Shown here piece by piece: positions 33,103 through 41,905 of a stretch of 64,000 bases of DNA. The notes beneath the pieces were generated by a model that worked only from the letters and a program-made list of their open reading frames with translations, ran no database searches and was not told the DNA's origin. This DNA is from Archangium gephyra (lineage in GTDB: Bacteria; Myxococcota; Myxococcia; Myxococcales; Myxococcaceae): NCBI RefSeq assembly GCF_001027285.1, contig NZ_CP011509.1:9820501-9884500 (forward strand), written 5' to 3'. The position numbers were made by a program, and so were the translations under genes. How positions within the stretch are numbered: position 1 is the stretch's first letter; every line of letters begins with the position of its first letter.

Positions 33103-36100
33103 ATGTTCGACGTATTCCTTTCCTATAACGGCCAGGACAAGGCGTCTGTCGAGGCCCTCGCCGAACGTCTGAGGACCGACGCCGGGCTGCGGCCCTTCCT
33201 GGACAAGTGGCAGCTGACGCCAGGAACGAGGTGGCAGCCCGCCCTGGAGGAGGCACTGGCGAAGAGCCAGGCAGTGGCCGTCTTCTTCGGTCCCTCGGGT
33301 GTCTCGCCCTGGCGCAACGAGGAGGTGCGGGTCGCGCTGGCGAACGCGGTGCGCACTCAGGACGATTACCGCGTCATCCCCGTGCTCCTCCCCGGTGCGA
33401 AGGCCGAGGAGATCACGGGCTTCCTGGCCCAGCGCACCTGGGTGGATTTCCGCGCGGGGCTGGATGATGGCGCCGCCTTCACGCGGCTGGTGGCGGGCAT
33501 CAAGGGCCACGCCCCCGAGAACGACACCTTCCAGCTCCCGGACGAGCCCGCCCCCTACCGGGGCCTGCTGCCCTTCAGCCAGCAGCACGCCCGGTTCTTC
33601 TTCGGCCGCGAAGCGGAAATCGAGACGGTGCTCGCCAGGCTGCGGCACTCCTCCTTCCTCGCGGTGGTGGGCGCCTCGGGGGTGGGCAAGTCCTCGCTGG
33701 TGCTCGGTGGGGTCCTCCCTCGCCTCGAGGCCCGCGGCCTGGGGGACGACGCACCCCTGCGCGCCCGGAGGATGACACCCGGAAGCCGTCCCCTCCGGGG
33801 GCTCGCGGACCAGCTCGCGACGCTGGTGCCTCCCGAGGCCCGCCTGGCCACCGCCGAGGCGCTCCGCGAGCAGCTCGCCTCGCGGAGCAATGCCCTCAGG
33901 ACGGCGGTGTCCACCCTGACCGCCGATCAACCGGGCACCTTCCTGCTCGTGGTGGATCAGCTCGAGGAGCTCTTCACCTATGCTCCAGACGGAAGCCTCT
34001 CGGAGTCCGCGACGGCCTTGCTCGCCAACCTGCGGGATGCCGTCGAGCACGGAGGCGGCGCCCTCCGGGTCATCGTCACCCTGCGCGCGGACTTCTTCGA
34101 GCGCTGCCTGCGCATCCCCACGCTGCGGGCCCTCCTGCAGGACCACGAGGTGTTGCTGGGAAACATGGGCCCGGAGGCGCTCCGGGACGCCATCGTCCGG
34201 CCCGCGCAGACGGTGGGGGCCTTCCTGGAGCGGGGGCTGGTGAGAGCCATCCTGAAGGACGTGTCCCAGGAGCCCGGCTCGCTGCCCCTGCTCGAGCACG
34301 CCCTCTATGAGCTGTGGCGGGCGCGCAATGGCGCCTGGTTGACGCTGTCCGCCTACGAGGCGAGTGGAGGCGTGGAAGGAGCGCTCCAGCGGCGCGCGCA
34401 GACCTGCTACGAGGCGCTGAGCGCTCCGCAGCGGGAGATAGCCAAGAGGCTCTTCCTGCGGCTGACGGCGCTGGGCGAGGGCACCCCGGATACGCGGCGG
34501 CGCATCCTCTCCTGCGAGCTGAACTTCCCCGGGATGGACTCCACCCAGGTCGAGCATGTCCTCCGGGTGCTGTCGGGACCCGGGGCCCGGCTCATCGTCG
34601 TCCACGAGAATTCCGTGGAGGTGGCACACGAGGTCCTCATCCAGACGTGGCCCACCCTGCGCGGGTGGCTGGACGAGAACCGCCGGGTGCTGAGCATCCA
34701 CCGGCGGCTGACGGAGGCCACCCACGAGTGGACGGAGCACCACCAGGACGCCAGCTACCTGTACACCGGCTCCCGCCTCCTGGAAGCCGAGGAGAGCTTC
34801 TTGGGGAAGCCCGGTCCCCTGAACGCCCGGGAGCGCGACTTCCTGGATGCGAGCGTGGAGCGCCGCGACGAGGAGAAGCGCGCGGAGGAGCGCCGCCGTC
34901 AGGCGGAGCTCGAACGGACCCAGGAGCTCGCCCGGGTGGCCGAGGCGGGGAGGCGCGCCGAGGCGGCACGGGCGCGGGTGGCCCGGAGGGCGACGCGGAG
35001 ACTGCGCGTCCTGGCCCTGGTGCTCCTGGTGGGCACGGCGGGCGTCGTCTCCTTCTGGGCGGAAGCGCGGCGGGAGCGGGATGTGGCCCTCTCGCGTGAG
35101 CTGACGGCCAGTGCCTTGCTGGAGCTGGAGGAGGACCCACAGCGCAGCCTGCTGCTCATCCAGCAGGCGTACCGCATCACCCCGACGGAGCACGTGGCGA
35201 AGGCGTTGTCCGCGTGGCAACTCGAGCCGGCCCTGCTGGTCGTGCGAGACACGGCCAACATCATCGGCCGGGTCGGGTTCCACCCCGATGGTTCACGAAT
35301 CATCACGTCCAATAGCGAGGGCCTGGCGCGCATCTGGGACGTGGCCTCCGGAAGGCCCCTGGTCACCTTGAAGGGACACACCGGCCCGGTGAGGAGCGCC
35401 CGGTTCGACTCCGCGGGCGCACGCGCCGCTACCGCCGGTCAGGATGGCCTGGCGCGTGTCTGGGATGTGGCCTCCGGCAAGCTCCTCGTCACCCTCTCGG
35501 GGCACACCGATGCGGTCTGGGATGCCCGGTTCAGCCCCGAGGGCTCGCGCCTCCTCACCTTGAGCCGTGACGGCACGGTGCGCACCTGGGATGCGGCCTC
35601 GGGCAGGCACCTCCTCACCCTGGTGAGGCGTCCCGAGCAGGTGGGTTTCGCCATGTTCAGCCCCGACAGCACGCGCATCGTCACGGCCGGCGGAGATGGC
35701 ACGATGCGCATCCGCGAGGTGGAATCCGGCGGACTCCTCGTCACCCTCACGGCACACAGCGGGGCGGTGCTCACGGCCCGGTTCAACCCGGAGGGCACGC
35801 GCATCGTCACCGCCGGTCTGGACGGCACGGCGCGCCTCTGGGACGCGGCCTCCGGCAGGCTCCTCGCCACCCTCTCGGGACACGCGGACGGAGTGCTGGG
35901 CGCCACCTTCAGCCCCGACGGTACGCGCATCGTCACCGCCAGTCTGGACGGCACGGCGCGCCTCTGGGACGCGGCCACGGGCAGGCTCCTCGCCACCCTC
36001 GTGGGGCACACCGGTCCCGTGGTGGATGCGGGTTTCCGCCCCGATGGCGCGCGCGTCGTCACCGCCAGCGAGGATGGCACGGCACGCCTCTGGGACGCGG

Positions 36101-37221
36101 CTTCCGGAGTGCTGCTCACCACCCTCTCGGGGCACACCAACACGGTGCTGGGGGCCTCCTTCGGCCCCGATGGCATGTCCGTCGTGAGCTTCAGCCGCGA
36201 CGGCACGGCACGCCTCTGGGATGCCTCTGGAAAGATCTCCACCACCCTGTCTGGCACCACGGTGGACTTCAGCGCCGAGGGCACGCGCGCCGTCACCGCC
36301 AGCGAGGATGGCACGGCACGCGTCTGGGAGACGGCCACGGGCAGGCTCCTCGTCACCCTCTCGGGACATACCGACGCCGTGCTGGGCGTGACCTTCAGTC
36401 CCGACGGGACGCGCATCGTCACCACCAGCAACGACGGCACGGCGCGCCTCTGGGACGCGGCCACGGGCAGGCTCCTCGTCACCCTCTCGGGGCACACCGG
36501 AAAGGTGTGGAGCGCCAACTTCAGCCCCGACGGAGCGCGCATCGCCACCGCCAGCACGGACGAGACGGCGCGCCTCTGGGACGCGGCCACGGGCAGGCTC
36601 CTCGTCACCCTCTCGGGACACAAGGCGGAGGTGTGGAGCGCCAGGTTCAGTCCCGACGGAGCGCGCGTCGCCACCGCCAGCATGGACGAGACGGCGCGCC
36701 TCTGGGACGCGGCCACGGGCAGGCTCCTCGTCACCCTCTCGGGGCACACCGCGCTGGTGGCGGATGCGAGCTTCAGTCCTGACGGCACGCGCATCGCCAC
36801 CGCCGGCATGGACGGGACGGCACGCCTCTGGGACGCGGCCTCCGGTCAGCTCCTCGTCACCCTCTCGGGGCACACCATCGGCCCGGTGGTGGAGGCGCGG
36901 TTCAGCGACGGCGGCACGCGCATCATCACCACCTACCGGGAAGACACCCCTTGCCTCTGGGATGCGGCCTCCGGTCAGCCCCTCGCCAGGCCCTTCGGGG
37001 AGGCCAGCCTGCTCCGCGGAGTCCGTCTCAGCACCGATGGCTCGCGCCTCTTCACCCCCAACGGCAATGGCACGATCCGCATCTGGACGCACCGGGTGTG
37101 GGAACCCCTCGAGGCCCAACTCTCCAACTGGAGCGCTGGGCGGGACCTGACCTGCGAGGAACGCGCGCTCTACCTCCACGAGAAGCGCAAATGCCCCCCC
37201 AGCGGAAGGACGAGCGAGTAG
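33103..37221 (+). CDS. TIR - nSTAND NTPase - transmembrane - WD40 repeat protein
   Basis: A 1372-aa NLR-like protein. Residues 1-135 are a TIR domain (MFDVFLSYNGQDKASVEAL; SPWRNEEVRVAL with candidate NADase Glu73/74). A novel-STAND NTPase follows, with Walker A GASGVGKSS (190-198) and Walker B FLLVVDQLEELF, and a helical winged region to about 560. A coiled coil leads to one hydrophobic segment (about 634-656), then 15 WD40 repeats (about 716-1345) and a short Cys-containing tail. The first-listed alternative start is ATG 33079. Bacterial TIR-STAND proteins act in antiphage or self-recognition responses by NAD depletion; that role here is inferred from architecture. Confidence 0.88.
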   Translation: MFDVFLSYNGQDKASVEALAERLRTDAGLRPFLDKWQLTPGTRWQPALEEALAKSQAVAVFFGPSGVSPWRNEEVRVALANAVRTQDDYRVIPVLLPGAKAEEITGFLAQRTWVDFRAGLDDGAAFTRLVAGIKGHAPENDTFQLPDEPAPYRGLLPFSQQHARFFFGREAEIETVLARLRHSSFLAVVGASGVGKSSLVLGGVLPRLEARGLGDDAPLRARRMTPGSRPLRGLADQLATLVPPEARLATAEALREQLASRSNALRTAVSTLTADQPGTFLLVVDQLEELFTYAPDGSLSESATALLANLRDAVEHGGGALRVIVTLRADFFERCLRIPTLRALLQDHEVLLGNMGPEALRDAIVRPAQTVGAFLERGLVRAILKDVSQEPGSLPLLEHALYELWRARNGAWLTLSAYEASGGVEGALQRRAQTCYEALSAPQREIAKRLFLRLTALGEGTPDTRRRILSCELNFPGMDSTQVEHVLRVLSGPGARLIVVHENSVEVAHEVLIQTWPTLRGWLDENRRVLSIHRRLTEATHEWTEHHQDASYLYTGSRLLEAEESFLGKPGPLNARERDFLDASVERRDEEKRAEERRRQAELERTQELARVAEAGRRAEAARARVARRATRRLRVLALVLLVGTAGVVSFWAEARRERDVALSRELTASALLELEEDPQRSLLLIQQAYRITPTEHVAKALSAWQLEPALLVVRDTANIIGRVGFHPDGSRIITSNSEGLARIWDVASGRPLVTLKGHTGPVRSARFDSAGARAATAGQDGLARVWDVASGKLLVTLSGHTDAVWDARFSPEGSRLLTLSRDGTVRTWDAASGRHLLTLVRRPEQVGFAMFSPDSTRIVTAGGDGTMRIREVESGGLLVTLTAHSGAVLTARFNPEGTRIVTAGLDGTARLWDAASGRLLATLSGHADGVLGATFSPDGTRIVTASLDGTARLWDAATGRLLATLVGHTGPVVDAGFRPDGARVVTASEDGTARLWDAASGVLLTTLSGHTNTVLGASFGPDGMSVVSFSRDGTARLWDASGKISTTLSGTTVDFSAEGTRAVTASEDGTARVWETATGRLLVTLSGHTDAVLGVTFSPDGTRIVTTSNDGTARLWDAATGRLLVTLSGHTGKVWSANFSPDGARIATASTDETARLWDAATGRLLVTLSGHKAEVWSARFSPDGARVATASMDETARLWDAATGRLLVTLSGHTALVADASFSPDGTRIATAGMDGTARLWDAASGQLLVTLSGHTIGPVVEARFSDGGTRIITTYREDTPCLWDAASGQPLARPFGEASLLRGVRLSTDGSRLFTPNGNGTIRIWTHRVWEPLEAQLSNWSAGRDLTCEERALYLHEKRKCPPSGRTSE
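35250..37110 (+). repeat. Array of 15 WD40 coding repeats, about 126 bp each
   Basis: The repeats end in GTARLWDAASG-like blade motifs. Units between about 36360 and 36850 share long near-identical DNA stretches such as CTCTGGGACGCGGCCACGGG and GGCTCCTCGTCACCCTCTCG. One unit (about 36235-36335) is shortened, missing the start of a blade. Fifteen units fit two propellers (7+8). Confidence 0.85.
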
Positions 37222-37245
37222 CCCCGCCCCCAGCGTGCCGCCTCC

Positions 37246-38742
37246 TCAGCGGATCGTGGATGGGGGCGGGTATTGCGGATCCGGCCCCGAAGGCGGCGGC
37301 TTCAACGACCGCTTGTGGCGTTCTGGCGCTCCAACGCCCCCCACGGCGCCGGTGTGGCCGGGCGCCGGGTGCGACTCCGCCCCGTGCCCCACATGCTTGC
37401 ACTCAGGGTCAGGCTTGAGACCGCGCTCGGCAATCGCCTTCAAGTCCGGCATCACGCCGATGGGCTCGCCGGTCGGGGAGGCCGAGGACGTTCCGAGGGA
37501 GGGATCGCTCAGGATGCAGCGAAGCCGCCAGGGGTCGTAGGGTTCGCCATACGTCACCACGGCCATCCCCTGTGTGGACAGCGCCACCCCGGCGACGATG
37601 GCCGAAGCGCTGGAGGTGCCACCGAAGGTGGAGGTGTAGCTGTGGAGCTCACTGGCATTGGTGTTGGTGGTGGCGGTCTCGACCTTCTCGCCCCAGCCGT
37701 AGCAGTCGATGCGGCTCCCGTAGCAGGAGGACACCAGACGGGCGTGTTTCTCGTCGGAGGATGCCGCGCCGACGATGATTGCCCCCGAGTCCCTGAACCC
37801 TGCCTTCGGACCGCCAGCTCGATTGAAGATCCGCCCGCCCAGGGGATCCTTCACCCCGGGGTCCTTCACGTTGTCCAGGTTGAAGTTCCCGTTGCCGCCG
37901 GCTTCCACCACCACGATCCCCAGGGCGGTCGCCTGGCGGATCACGTCGAAGACGGCAGGTTCGATCTCGACTGGAACCAGGTCGTAACCCCAGAGCTCCG
38001 TCTGCGCCTCCAGGAGGAGGACGTCGCCGTAGCCCATCACGAAGCTGGCATCCAGGATGGGTTGAGCAGTGCAGCCCCCACCGATGCGCCACTGGGAAAT
38101 GACGCGCACGGATACGAGCCCGGGAGTGATGCCAACACCGCCCACGGCGTTGTTCACGGAGGCCACTACACCCAGCACCGAGGTGCCGTGGTCGAAGTAG
38201 GCGGCGTTGATTCCGGAGATGAGCTTGATGCCATGGGCCACGAGGTCCTCGTGGCCCAATGCCCAACCCTGCTCCAGGTCCACGAAACCGAGTCCGGCCC
38301 CATCCCCCCCCTTCGTTGTCCAGGCGAACGAGGCATCGATCCCCATGGGCGCTGGACCCAGGTAGCCCTGGCTCTTCTTGGGTGGGTCACCCAAGGCATT
38401 CACCTGCGGGGGCTTGATGGGGCCGGGCTCCACGTAGGCCTTCTCCACGACGGCCTTCTCCCCCTCGGCGAGATGGTTGACCACCGCTTGCTGCGTCCCG
38501 TCAGCGGCAACCTCCAGGGCGAAGTATGAATTGAGGTTCACCGGCTCGTAGCTGGGATCCGTCGCTCTCGCTCGCCTCCTCAGGGAGCGGAGATCCTGCG
38601 GGGATTGGCGGAATAGTCTCGTCAAGCGGATGCCGTCGAATTGCCGGGCCAGACGGGACTCGAAGTCCTTGAGTATCTGGACCTGGCCAGTACCTATCTC
38701 ATCCTGGAACTTCACCACGACTCTGGGCGGACGAATCTGCAT
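37246..38742 (-). CDS. Subtilisin-like (S8) serine protease without signal peptide
   Basis: A 498-aa protease. The triad is Asp155 (LGFVDLEQGW), His185 (FDHGTSVLGVVAS) and Ser377 (GGTSSASAIVAG), with oxyanion Asn284 in EAGGNGN. The first about 110 residues (VVVKFQDEIG and a helical stretch) resemble an I9-like propeptide, but no secretion signal precedes them, so the enzyme may be cytosolic or use an unusual route. The C-terminus is a Pro/Gly/His-rich tail. It converges on the TIR-STAND gene with 24 bases between stops. Confidence 0.85.
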   Translation of the reverse strand: MQIRPPRVVVKFQDEIGTGQVQILKDFESRLARQFDGIRLTRLFRQSPQDLRSLRRRARATDPSYEPVNLNSYFALEVAADGTQQAVVNHLAEGEKAVVEKAYVEPGPIKPPQVNALGDPPKKSQGYLGPAPMGIDASFAWTTKGGDGAGLGFVDLEQGWALGHEDLVAHGIKLISGINAAYFDHGTSVLGVVASVNNAVGGVGITPGLVSVRVISQWRIGGGCTAQPILDASFVMGYGDVLLLEAQTELWGYDLVPVEIEPAVFDVIRQATALGIVVVEAGGNGNFNLDNVKDPGVKDPLGGRIFNRAGGPKAGFRDSGAIIVGAASSDEKHARLVSSCYGSRIDCYGWGEKVETATTNTNASELHSYTSTFGGTSSASAIVAGVALSTQGMAVVTYGEPYDPWRLRCILSDPSLGTSSASPTGEPIGVMPDLKAIAERGLKPDPECKHVGHGAESHPAPGHTGAVGGVGAPERHKRSLKPPPSGPDPQYPPPSTIR

Positions 38743-38982
38743 GGGACCCCACTTGGACGCGGAAAGGCCGCGCGAACCCTGCTCTCCTCATGGAGATGTT
38801 GTGAACCGGCCTCATCCAAGGAGAAGGGGCGAGAAGCCTTCTGAGCCCAAGCGGGGTTGCTCCGAAGGCCGCGACCTACCTGCGGTGAGAGCCGCGAGAC
38901 GAAGGAGCGCTCTCCAGACCCGAAGGATCTTTCGGATTGCCCAGGGCACGCCTGCCGCCATGTTCCACCTGCGGGCGGGTCC
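38743..38982. other. Intergenic, nothing recognised
   Basis: 240 bases between the subtilase start and the hydrolase stop. It presumably carries the subtilase promoter; no coding or RNA feature was seen. Confidence 0.3.
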
Positions 38983-39618
38983 TCAGGAATCAGCGGGCCG
39001 CCAGGTGAGGAGATGCTCCGCGATCCATGGGGCAATCTCCCCAGCCCGGTCACGGGCGAACATATGGTCGCCGCCCGTGAGCACCCGCAGCCGGGCCCTG
39101 GGCAGCAGTCGCTCGAGCTGACGGCCCACCCCCACGGGGCTGATCGGATCGGCATCACCCCAGAGGAGCAACGTCGGGATGGAGAGACGATGAAGCTCCG
39201 CCGAGAGCTCCGTCCGCTCCGTGAGGATCCACTCCGAGGCGTTGGGGTACTCCGCGCGATAGGACCCGCGCCAATCCGCCGCGCCAGAGCTCGCCACATC
39301 GATGCCACCGGAGGTGGCCGTCAGGATCAGGTGGCTGATGCGGTCCGGATGGGCGAGCGCCAGCCGCACGGCGACGAGCCCCCCCATCGATTGCGCCACG
39401 ACCACACTCGGGCGCTCCAGGCGGCTCGCGGCATGTGCGACCGCATCGTCGAGGCCCTGGAGTGCCGGCTCATGCGGCTCGTGACCCAGACCCGGCCAGC
39501 TCAGGTAGGTCTTGCGCCAGCTCGCCGGCAGCACCGCTCCGAGCGGATGCCAGAAGGACGCGGCGCCACCGGCACCGGGCAGGAACAGGAGGTGGTGTGC
39601 CATGGTGACGGCGACCAT
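38983..39618 (-). CDS. Alpha/beta hydrolase
   Basis: A 211-aa alpha/beta-hydrolase. The oxyanion region reads LFLPGAGGAASFW, the nucleophile elbow is AQSMGG (Ser), the acid is Asp in LLWGDADPISP and the His is in GGDHMFARD. A second possible start is Met at 39603. It is small for the family, with a minimal cap. It follows the 594-aa gene by 33 bases on the same strand and is therefore probably the last gene of the peptide locus beginning at 41709, where it could trim or hydrolyse the product; this is inference. Confidence 0.85.
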   Translation of the reverse strand: MVAVTMAHHLLFLPGAGGAASFWHPLGAVLPASWRKTYLSWPGLGHEPHEPALQGLDDAVAHAASRLERPSVVVAQSMGGLVAVRLALAHPDRISHLILTATSGGIDVASSGAADWRGSYRAEYPNASEWILTERTELSAELHRLSIPTLLLWGDADPISPVGVGRQLERLLPRARLRVLTGGDHMFARDRAGEIAPWIAEHLLTWRPADS

Positions 39619-39651
39619 GGCACCGGCGATTGAAGTCCGCAGCCAGAATCC

Positions 39652-41436
39652 TCAAGAGCTGGCGAGACCACAGCGGGTGGCGTCCTCCGTGTTTTCAACG
39701 GTGATGCCCAGCTCCTCCCGGAGCACATCCAGCAAGTAGGGCCGCATGCGGGTGGTGCCGATGCGCAGGCGGTGACCGAGCGAGAGATCCGCACCGGAGA
39801 GTTTCCGCGCCGGGTGGGGACGCTGGAGCAACGCATTGACCTGGCGCTGAGTCCCTTCCAGGACGCGAAGTGCCGAGCGCTCGAGCGCCAGGAACTCCGC
39901 GACGGCGTCCGCCACGGCGTCGAGGACGTCTCCGCGGGCCCCGGAGGGAGCGCCCGCGCGCGAGCGCATCAACTCCCGGAGCCGCAGGCGGGCATTCCCA
40001 TCCACCTCGTCCCCCGCGGGGGTGAACGCGTCCCGCAGGTGCTGCGGCGCGCCCTCCCGGAAGCCCCTCCTGCCACGCTGGGCTCGCGCGTACATCTCGC
40101 TGAAGGCGGCCTCGGTCAAGGCTCGGGGGGTGGCGTGGTGCAATCCCGAGAGCTGCACCAGCTGCCAATCGCGCTCGACATGCGCGCGCAGCCGGCCCAG
40201 GACGCCACCCGGCTCCTCCTCCACCTCGAGCAGCGCCGTGTGAATCACATCGTAGGCGTGGCACATGCGGCTCCAGTGGGTGGACTGGAGAGAATAGAGT
40301 TGGAGCCCGAGCAGCCCGTAATCCATCGCCGCGGGGAGCTCCGCCTCCCACGCCGCCGGGGGGATGGGGGCACCCGTCACGGGCTTGCCCTCCAGCAACG
40401 TCGCGAAGAAGTCCTCCACCATGTGCGGAGGACCGGCGCAAACGCCGCGGGTCGAGAGATAGAGATTGGCCTGCTCGGTGACGCGGAGCAGCTCGGCCGC
40501 CGTGGTGGGCGTGTCGTACGGCACCGGGCCCTCCAGGAGCAGGAGCAGATAGGACGTCACCATCCGCACGCCATCCGTCACCCGGAACAGGGAGGACAGC
40601 ACCGGATCCAGCATGCCATTGGGGACGGGCGCATTCGCGCGCATCAGCAACAGGGACGGCAGGGCCAGCACCACATAGGACAGGGCATGGAGGTCCCCCA
40701 GCCGCCAGCGCCCGTCGGGGAGCAGGGGATGGTGGCGCAGAAACTCCTCGCGCACCGCGAGCACCGCGCGCAGCACGGGCTTCCAGTGCCGCGTCATCGA
40801 CTTGAGCGCCGTCAGGTTCATCGGCGCCTCCTCCCGATAGCGGCTGCCCGGGTAGGGGCACGTTCGCCGCTCCGTCGGCAACTTCATGCGCATGGCGTCG
40901 GGGAAGACGCTCATCTCCCCCACATGGCGTCCCTCCGCGTCGAGCGCCGGGTGGGCGAGGCGATACGCCGGGAGCACCGTTTCGAGGAAGCCCAACTCCA
41001 GCGGTTGCCCCACCAGCCGCTCCATGACCCGGGGACAGTCCGGGTTCCACCACAAGGGCTCGCTGGGGGCTGCCCGCCTGGCCTCGGACTCGAGGAATCT
41101 GCGCAGGAGCTGGCCCTCGGATGACGGCTTCGGGGCCTCGCGCGAGAGGAGCTCCTCGGCCAACAACGCCTCGAGCAACTCCCTCACACGCTCCCAGGGA
41201 TAGGGCTCCCCCACGCTCCACGCGGTGGCGCTGCCCGCCATGAATTGATCGTGCTCGAGCAGCGCCTCTCCAAAGGAGATCAGGTCCGGCTCATCGAGCG
41301 TGAGTTCCTTGACGCCGAAGTAGATGTGCAACTCCCTGGTGCCCTCGGGAGTGGTCACGTACTGGCGCGTGGAGCGCCGCCGCATGGGCACGTACAGCGT
41401 CTCATGGGGCTCAACCGGCACTGTTTCCTGACTCAT
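39652..41436 (-). CDS. Large protein of unknown family, possible peptide-modification enzyme
   Basis: A 594-aa soluble protein with no signal peptide and no family I can name. The first about 100 residues (RQYVTTPEGTRELHIYFGVK, then ISFGEALLEHDQFM and WERVRELLEALLAEELLSR) have the strand-strand-helix plus winged-helix rhythm of RiPP recognition elements (PqqD-like). The rest is helical, with conserved-looking CPYPGSRY, DLHALSYVVLALPSL, TEQANLYLSTRG and LSGLHHATPRALTEAAF. AGGAG sits 7 bases before ATG 41436. A 22-residue peptide gene lies 204 bases upstream in the same direction. The RRE reading is tentative. Confidence 0.6.
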   Translation of the reverse strand: MSQETVPVEPHETLYVPMRRRSTRQYVTTPEGTRELHIYFGVKELTLDEPDLISFGEALLEHDQFMAGSATAWSVGEPYPWERVRELLEALLAEELLSREAPKPSSEGQLLRRFLESEARRAAPSEPLWWNPDCPRVMERLVGQPLELGFLETVLPAYRLAHPALDAEGRHVGEMSVFPDAMRMKLPTERRTCPYPGSRYREEAPMNLTALKSMTRHWKPVLRAVLAVREEFLRHHPLLPDGRWRLGDLHALSYVVLALPSLLLMRANAPVPNGMLDPVLSSLFRVTDGVRMVTSYLLLLLEGPVPYDTPTTAAELLRVTEQANLYLSTRGVCAGPPHMVEDFFATLLEGKPVTGAPIPPAAWEAELPAAMDYGLLGLQLYSLQSTHWSRMCHAYDVIHTALLEVEEEPGGVLGRLRAHVERDWQLVQLSGLHHATPRALTEAAFSEMYARAQRGRRGFREGAPQHLRDAFTPAGDEVDGNARLRLRELMRSRAGAPSGARGDVLDAVADAVAEFLALERSALRVLEGTQRQVNALLQRPHPARKLSGADLSLGHRLRIGTTRMRPYLLDVLREELGITVENTEDATRCGLASS

Positions 41437-41585
41437 GCGATGGCTCCTGGGAGCTGGCCCGGGAGGTTCATGCGCGGAGGGGCTGCTCCAGACGAGGGTG
41501 GTTCTCCCTGGGACTGAGCACGGGGCGCGGCCTTGTGATTCGCGTGACGTCCAGGAGTCTTGCTGGGAGGACCCTCATGCGAACA

Positions 41586-41601
41586 GCCGCCAGCGGGCGG
41601 C
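41586..41601 (-). promoter_or_regulatory. Stem-loop between peptide gene and 594-aa gene
   Basis: GCCGCC and GGCGGC arms with a 4-base loop, 39 bases after the peptide stop and without a U-tract. This placement between a short precursor gene and its larger neighbour is typical of partial terminators or processing hairpins that set a high precursor-to-enzyme ratio. Function is inferred. Confidence 0.4.
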
Positions 41602-41640
41602 GGACCACCCACTGGCGACTCGACTCAACCGCGTCTTCTT

Positions 41641-41709
41641 CTACAGGTAGGAGCAGCGGCCCCCACCCAGACTGATGGCACCCGCACGAATGTTCGTCTT
41701 GATCTTCAT
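41641..41709 (-). CDS. 22-residue precursor-like peptide (putative RiPP)
   Basis: A short frame encoding a 22-aa peptide that begins MKIKTNIRAG and ends GGGRCSYL. An AGAGGA element lies 5 bases before the ATG, a strong site for so small a frame. The basic, Asn/Thr-containing start followed by Ala-Gly resembles 'KTNxRAG/KTNVKAG' leaders of peptide families I recall in cyanobacteria and myxobacteria, and the Gly-rich tail with one Cys, Ser and Tyr looks like a core. It is followed by the 594-aa protein and the hydrolase on the same strand. The peptide could still be a chance frame; conservation would decide. Confidence 0.5.
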   Translation of the reverse strand: MKIKTNIRAGAISLGGGRCSYL

Positions 41710-41905
41710 GTGTGTCCTCTTCCGTTGTGCTGCGTTCACGCGGATGGAGTACGCAACGAGGTGTTTGTGCTTCGGCTTCGAGTCCTTTTCCTGAATGCCT
41801 GCCCGAAGGAGGAACAAGCTGCGCCCGCCGGAGACGCCGGGCTATGCTCGGTGCGGCCTCCGGGCTCGAGCCCGGACCGTGTCCGTTCAACAGATGGGGG
41901 ATCAA

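Noticed and set aside
35250-37110. CRISPR-like regular repeats
   Set aside because: The period is about 126 bp in frame with WD40 blades and there are no unique spacers; they are protein repeats.
35293-37179. Long minus-strand frames opposite the WD40 region
   Set aside because: They repeat because the WD40 DNA repeats; no ribosome-binding site or domain.
41468-41576. Second short peptide frame of 36 codons between the precursor peptide and the 594-aa gene
   Set aside because: Arg/Pro-rich, no good ribosome-binding site and no precursor-like features; kept out of the annotation.
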